Part shown: positions 60,470 to 64,000 of the stretch, one piece after another
How the letters are laid out: each line of letters opens with the position of its first letter
Position numbering within the stretch: position 1 is the first letter of the stretch
Assembly (NCBI RefSeq): GCF_902859945.1
Contig: NZ_CADIKL010000016.1
Coordinates: 1 to 64,000 of the forward strand
Origin: Paraburkholderia caffeinitolerans
GTDB taxonomy: Bacteria > Pseudomonadota > Gammaproteobacteria > Burkholderiales > Burkholderiaceae
Length of the DNA: 64,000 nucleotides
Direction of reading: 5' to 3'
Notes under the pieces: generated by a model
Databases searched by the model: none
Seen by the model: the letters and a program-made list of their open reading frames with translations, nothing else
Told to the model about the DNA's origin: nothing
Position numbers and translations under genes: made by a program

Positions 60470-61174
60470 ATGACAGTAGAAAAAGTGGCAGTGATTACCG
60501 CAGGCGGCAGTGGCATGGGGGCCGCCGCCGCGCGACGCCTGGCCGCCGATGGCTTCAAAATTGCCATTCTTTCGTCGTCGGGCAAAGGCGAGGCGCTAGC
60601 GGCGGAACTCGGCGGCGTGGGGGTGACGGGCTCGAATCAATCGACCGACGACCTGCGCAAACTCGTCGATCTGACCGTGTCGCGCTGGGGCCGCATCGAC
60701 GTGCTGGTGAACAGCGCTGGCCACGGCCCGCGCGGCCCGCTTCTCGATATCTCCGACGAAGACTGGCATCGCGGCATGGACACCTACCTGATGAACGTGA
60801 TTCGCCCGACTCGTCTTGTCGCGCCCATCATGCAGAAGCAGCGCAGCGGCGTCGTGATCAATATCTCCACCGCGTGGGCTTTCGAGCCGAGCGAGATGTT
60901 CCCCACCTCGACCGTGTTCCGCGCGGGTCTCGCCTCGTACACCAAGCTTTTCGCGGACAGTCAGGCCAAGCACAACATTCGCATGAACAACGTGTTGCCC
61001 GGCTGGATCGATAGCTTGCCCGCGCTGGAAGAGCGTCGCGAAAGCGTCCCGCTGCAACGTTATGGAACGAGCGAAGAAATCGCGGCCACCATCGCCTTTC
61101 TGGCCTCGGATGGCGCGGCCTACATTACTGGCCAGAATATTCGCGTCGACGGCGGCGTGACCAAATCGGTCTGA
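60470..61174 (+). CDS. Short-chain dehydrogenase/reductase with altered catalytic residues
   Basis: A 234-residue SDR protein with a Rossmann cofactor loop A-G-G-S-G-M-G (residues 11-17), N-S-A-G at 81-84 and the C-terminal Y-I-T-G-Q-N-I-R-V-D-G-G. The usual Ser-Tyr-x3-Lys site is not intact: after Ser133 the expected Tyr and Lys positions read F-P-T-S-T-V-F-R-A-G-L, leaving Ser or Thr and Arg151. So the classical proton relay is missing; it may catalyse another reaction or bind only. ATG 60470 has CGGAG upstream. It is followed 7 bases later by the flavoprotein gene. Confidence 0.85.
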   Translation: MTVEKVAVITAGGSGMGAAAARRLAADGFKIAILSSSGKGEALAAELGGVGVTGSNQSTDDLRKLVDLTVSRWGRIDVLVNSAGHGPRGPLLDISDEDWHRGMDTYLMNVIRPTRLVAPIMQKQRSGVVINISTAWAFEPSEMFPTSTVFRAGLASYTKLFADSQAKHNIRMNNVLPGWIDSLPALEERRESVPLQRYGTSEEIAATIAFLASDGAAYITGQNIRVDGGVTKSV

Positions 61175-61181
61175 GTCTGCG

Positions 61182-61769
61182 ATGAGTGAAATCGTCGATC
61201 GCGTCTGGTTCATGCTGGATTCGGGGGCGAACGCGGGCGCGCATGGGGGCGCAGCGCGCTCGCCGTTCACCATGCTGCAGGCGGCAACGGTGGGACTGGA
61301 CGGCGCGCCCAAGGTGCGTACCATCGTGCTGCGTGGCGCAAGCATGGAGGGCGGCACCTTGACCTTTTACACCGACGTGCGCTCGGAGAAGGTCGCGGAA
61401 CTCAGAAAAGACAGTCGAATCTCCCTGGTCGGCTGCGACCTGAACGCCGGCATCCAGATCCGGCTGGAGGGCGTTGCGCGGCTGGCGGCCAGCCTGGAGG
61501 AGCGGCTGGCGCTCTGGAATGTCAGCCGACCTCACAGCTTGATCGTCTATCGCGCCGCTCGCACACCCGGGACGCCCATTGCCTTGCCGCAGGAGGCGTA
61601 TATCGCCTCTGCCAGTCCAGGTGATTCAATGGCCGGCTTCGAGAATTTTTGCGTTATCACGGTGGACGTGCAAAAAATCGACTACCTGGACCTGTCTCCA
61701 GACGGTCACAAACGTGCACAGTTTTCCCGCTGCAGCGGTGCGTGGCAGGGCGGCTGGGTCGTGCCATAA
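61182..61769 (+). CDS. Pyridoxamine 5'-phosphate oxidase-like FMN-binding protein
   Basis: A 195-residue split-barrel flavoprotein. The N-terminal A-A-T-V-G-L-D-G-A-P-K-V-R-T-I-V-L-R-G and F-Y-T-D-V-R-S-E-K are FMN-binding elements shared with PNPOx. The C-terminus S-R-C-S-G-A-W-Q-G-G-W-V-V-P differs from the R-L-x-P of true PdxH, so vitamin B6 synthesis is not assured. It lies 7 bases after the SDR gene, in one operon. The two may act on one substrate, each with its own cofactor. Confidence 0.85.
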   Translation: MSEIVDRVWFMLDSGANAGAHGGAARSPFTMLQAATVGLDGAPKVRTIVLRGASMEGGTLTFYTDVRSEKVAELRKDSRISLVGCDLNAGIQIRLEGVARLAASLEERLALWNVSRPHSLIVYRAARTPGTPIALPQEAYIASASPGDSMAGFENFCVITVDVQKIDYLDLSPDGHKRAQFSRCSGAWQGGWVVP

Positions 61770-61864
61770 ACACACCAACAGGCACACCACAAGCACAGTG
61801 CGGCGCGTGGGAAATAAGCGCGCGCCACGGCTTTGACTTTGCCTCGTGCGAGGCCTTGGGGGCG

Positions 61865-62395
61865 ATGTCGATCGCCCAGGGCTTCTACGGCGACGTGCGG
61901 CTCGACGGCGTCAATATCGCAGTGGTATTTCAATGGCCGGGCGCCGTTCACGAGGGCCGGGGAAAGTGCCAGCCGATCGTCGACGAACGGACCAGCCCCG
62001 AACAACGTGACGCCATCCTGAAGATCATGACCGGTCAGGATACCGAACCATTCGCCACGATGTTTGCGGTCTACTCGTCGACGATCGAGCAGGCGTTCGA
62101 GCCGATCTTCACGAAGATCGATTTCGAAGCCGATGTCGATGCGAGGCGTGGCCGGGTTCATGTCGAAGGGGTCTTCGACATCGTCGGCGAGCCGATTCGT
62201 AATCCGGTGACCGGCGCCGAGCATCGCGTGCGCATCGACTTGCCGCACGGTTTCGAATACGAAATTGCTGAAAACGGTTCTGGCTCGGGCCGCTCGCAAG
62301 GCAATATCGCGCTGCAACTGGACGGCACGTATGCCCAGTTCGCGCACCTGCACCTGAACAACCAGGGGCCGATCCGGCATCGCGCCGCCGTATGA
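61865..62395 (+). CDS. DUF1326 domain protein, apparently missing its cysteine-rich N-terminus
   Basis: From ATG 61865 the frame gives 176 residues. The body matches DUF1326: G-F-Y-G-D-V-R-L-D-G-V, I-V-D-E-R-T-S-P-E-Q-R-D-A, E-P-I-R-N-P-V-T-G-A-E-H and L-P-H-G-F-E-Y. Typical members start about 30-40 residues earlier with a C-N-C-x-x-x-C-P-C segment. Here the open frame upstream contains only unrelated residues and a CA-rich stretch just after the flavoprotein stop (61770-61800). It may be 5'-truncated or use a short form. The stop overlaps the DUF2182 start (ATGA). Confidence 0.6.
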   Translation: MSIAQGFYGDVRLDGVNIAVVFQWPGAVHEGRGKCQPIVDERTSPEQRDAILKIMTGQDTEPFATMFAVYSSTIEQAFEPIFTKIDFEADVDARRGRVHVEGVFDIVGEPIRNPVTGAEHRVRIDLPHGFEYEIAENGSGSGRSQGNIALQLDGTYAQFAHLHLNNQGPIRHRAAV

Positions 62396-63123
62396 ACCCC
62401 GTCGTTAGCTGGCGTGGCCGTGTGGTGACGGCGCCCGGCATTGCTGGCGTCGTCGGCATCGCCGGGGGGGTGGCGGCGTCGTGGTACTACGTGTGGACCG
62501 GGGCAGGAACCGGCATGTCGGCGCTGGCCATGACCGCGGCGACGCTGTTCCCGCATCGGCTCGCGAGCGCCGGCAGCATGGCAATGTCACTGCCCGCGGT
62601 AATCGTCATGTGGTGGATCATGATGATCGCGATGATGACGCCCAGCGCTTTGCCGCTGATCCTGCTGTATCGGCGTGTTATCCGGCATCGAGGCTCACCG
62701 GAATCGCATGCCGCCGTTCTCTCGTTGTATCTTCTGGCCGGCTATCTCTGCGCGTGGCTCGCGTTTTCGATTGGCGCGTCGTGGCTGCAGATGATCCTGC
62801 AACCGCGCGGTCTCATTTCGGCGATGATGCTTTGGTCGAAGAGTGCCGTTCTTTCCGCGATCATTCTCGCGGCGGCCGGAATTTATCAATTCACGCCGTT
62901 CAAGCGCGCTTGTCTCGAGCAGTGCCGCTCGCCGGTCAATTTCCTGATCGGGTATGGGCGCTCTGGCGTTGCGGGTGGTTTCCTGCTCGGCGTGCGCCAC
63001 GGGATGTACTGCGTCGGCTGCTGCTGGCTACTGATGGCGCTGCTGTTTGTCGGCGGCGAACGCATCGGTCACGCGCTGGGCGTGGTGCTGATCGTGTGGG
63101 CTGGTGCGACGCTGCTGGTCTAA
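62392..63123 (+). CDS. DUF2182 predicted metal-binding membrane protein, possibly with an internal deletion
   Basis: A 243-residue membrane protein. The W-W-I-M-M-I-A-M-M-T-P-S segment, the Y-Q-F-T-P-F-K-R-A-C-L-E-Q-C-R-S-P motif and G-M-Y-C-V-G-C-C-W are typical DUF2182 features with conserved cysteines and methionines. After L-L-F-V-G-G the expected V-M-N-L-L-W helix is absent and the sequence continues directly with E-R-I-G-H, so about 20 residues seem to be missing. DUF1326 and DUF2182 genes often pair; the pair here is translationally coupled. Function unknown. Confidence 0.75.
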   Translation: MNPVVSWRGRVVTAPGIAGVVGIAGGVAASWYYVWTGAGTGMSALAMTAATLFPHRLASAGSMAMSLPAVIVMWWIMMIAMMTPSALPLILLYRRVIRHRGSPESHAAVLSLYLLAGYLCAWLAFSIGASWLQMILQPRGLISAMMLWSKSAVLSAIILAAAGIYQFTPFKRACLEQCRSPVNFLIGYGRSGVAGGFLLGVRHGMYCVGCCWLLMALLFVGGERIGHALGVVLIVWAGATLLV

Positions 63124-63141
63124 GTGATGCGCCGCGCAAGG

Positions 63142-63552
63142 CTATAGCACCGCACGCCGGCGGTGCGCTTCGGCCAGGCGCTCGATGGCCCTGCAAGCCT
63201 TGTCGATCTCTTGGGTCTTGTCGAAGAAATAATGTGCACCCGCAGCCTGGCAGGCTTCGCGAAAGGGTTGGCCCGATTGATTGGTCAGCACCAGGGTGAC
63301 GACCGGCGGCCCGCGGCGGGCGAGAGACGATATCAACTCGAGCCCGCTTGCGCCCGGCAAGCGCAAGTCGGTAATCACGACAGCGGGGCGGCACGCCGCG
63401 ATGCACCTTAGTGCAGTCTGGATGTCCTCTGCTTCGCCGACCACGCGGACCCCGTCGATCGTATGGAGCAGCGCCGCGATCCGGCGGCGCAACGATGCCG
63501 AGTCTTCGACGAGGAAGACGGTCAGTTCTTTCGGTGAGGCGTTCGCGTTCAT
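63142..63552 (-). CDS. Receiver-only response regulator (CheY-like)
   Basis: A 136-residue single receiver domain with Glu16-Asp17 acidic pocket, phospho-acceptor Asp62 in V-V-I-T-D-L-R-L-P-G, the conserved Thr/Ser in V-L-T-N-Q, and a lysine in F-F-D-K-T. There is no output domain. It could relay phosphate or act by protein contact. It is on the same strand as the LuxR-type regulator ending at 63720 but 168 bases away, so they may belong to one signalling group. Confidence 0.9.
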   Translation of the reverse strand: MNANASPKELTVFLVEDSASLRRRIAALLHTIDGVRVVGEAEDIQTALRCIAACRPAVVITDLRLPGASGLELISSLARRGPPVVTLVLTNQSGQPFREACQAAGAHYFFDKTQEIDKACRAIERLAEAHRRRAVL

Positions 63553-63676
63553 GTGCCGAAGTATCGTTTCCGCCGTCGTGCAATGAAATCGGCGGCGGTT
63601 GAACTTCGGGTAGGTGAAACGGAAGTCGTGTAGGTGGATTCCTACCCGATCAGCATAGAAGCAGGCATCCGCGCGC

Positions 63677-63726
63677 AGACCGGGTCGCGTCAGACCGGGT
63701 CACGCTAGACCGGGTCGCGCTAGACC
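63677..63726. repeat. Tandem 15-base repeat AGACCGGGTCGCGYT
   Basis: Three units (63677-63691, 63692-63706, 63707-63721) and a short partial unit occur head to tail with two to three base changes. The last unit runs into the stop codon of the LuxR-type gene. Probable slippage product; each unit holds the palindrome ACCGGGT in part. Confidence 0.85.
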
Positions 63727-64000
63727 TCGTCGTTATCGTCGAACAGCTTGTGGCGCATCGCATAGCGCACGAGCGCCGCCTCGTGCGGCACGCGCATTTT
63801 TTCGAGGATGCGCGTCTTGTAAGTGCTGACCGTTTTCGCGCTCACGCAGAGCGCCTGGGCGATTTCCGTAATGGTCTCGCCGGCGGCCAGGCGGCGGAAC
63901 ACGTCGAATTCGCGGTCGGAGAGACGCTGGTGTGGCAGCGCGTCGGCCGGCTCGTTCAGGCTCTGGGCGAACTGCTCGGCCATCGCGAGGCTCACGTACA
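63720..64000 (-). CDS. LuxR/NarL-type response regulator, C-terminal part (continues past the right edge)
   Basis: About 93 residues are visible. The DNA-binding domain has L-S-D-R-E-F-D-V-F-R-R-L-A-A-G-E-T-I-T-E-I-A and the helix-turn-helix L-C-V-S-A-K-T-V-S-T-Y-K-T-R-I-L-E-K-M. The residues before it (Y-V-S-L-A-M-A-E-Q-F) are those linking a receiver domain to the output domain, so the gene starts beyond the window. A GTG within would give only a fragment. Likely a FixJ/NarL-type regulator with a receiver at its N-terminus. Confidence 0.88.
   Translation of the reverse strand, partial: YVSLAMAEQFAQSLNEPADALPHQRLSDREFDVFRRLAAGETITEIAQALCVSAKTVSTYKTRILEKMRVPHEAALVRYAMRHKLFDDNDEV

Noticed and set aside
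1..64000. Mobile elements, CRISPR arrays, tRNA or rRNA genes
   Set aside because: No transposase, integrase, regularly spaced repeats with unique spacers, or tRNA/rRNA-like sequence was recognised by eye; a dedicated search could still find a short ncRNA.

Overview
The window is a high-GC chromosomal stretch typical of the Burkholderiaceae, closest in style to Paraburkholderia, Caballeronia or Burkholderia. The reasons are the hut gene order, a DUF4148 exported protein, a Tad/Flp locus, many LysR and GntR regulators and many transport and catabolic operons. This placement is inferred from gene content; no rRNA or tRNA gene was seen. I saw no insertion sequence, integrase, CRISPR array or phage module.

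Layout. 1-4375: the end of the histidine utilisation operon (hutU', hutD, hutI, hutF, hutG), which uses the formylglutamate branch. 4475-8699: an NCS1 permease and LysR regulator divergent from a gamma-glutamyltransferase-family gene. 8984-14550: a small unknown gene, then a CoA-transferase / HMG-CoA-lyase-like / VOC operon with its own terminator, a LysR regulator and an MFS carrier. 14688-22965: a czcCBA-type heavy-metal efflux operon with its two-component system, preceded by inverted repeats. 23052-28556: a DUF4148 protein, then a molybdenum hydroxylase (large subunit, [2Fe-2S] subunit, tri-haem cytochrome c).

28651-40800 is the most unusual part. It holds two paralogous cassettes. Each has a GntR/FCD regulator divergent from an ACS-type MFS carrier and an Asp/Glu-racemase-superfamily enzyme whose visible catalytic residues look like arylmalonate decarboxylase. 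Cassette A adds a hydantoinase and a hydantoin-racemase-like protein lacking both usual cysteines, with a DUF3830 gene nearby. Cassette B adds two tandem serine hydrolases. The two regulator/transporter intergenic regions share four short sequence blocks at identical spacing, which suggests one operator recognised by both regulators.

41239-54040: an AT-rich promoter island and a Tad (Flp pilus) locus (flp, cpaA, cpaB, cpaC, lipoprotein, cpaE, cpaF, tadB, tadC). A MoaD-like/BNR-repeat gene pair follows, then tadG and tadE on the opposite strand. 54306-64000: ilvE, an M20 peptidase/MHS transporter operon with a divergent LysR, a LysR/SDR/flavoprotein group, a DUF1326-DUF2182 pair that appears partly eroded, a receiver-only response regulator and the end of a LuxR-type regulator. 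Coordinates use the start codon best supported by ribosome-binding site, family length and overlap, so several are shorter than the longest reading frame.
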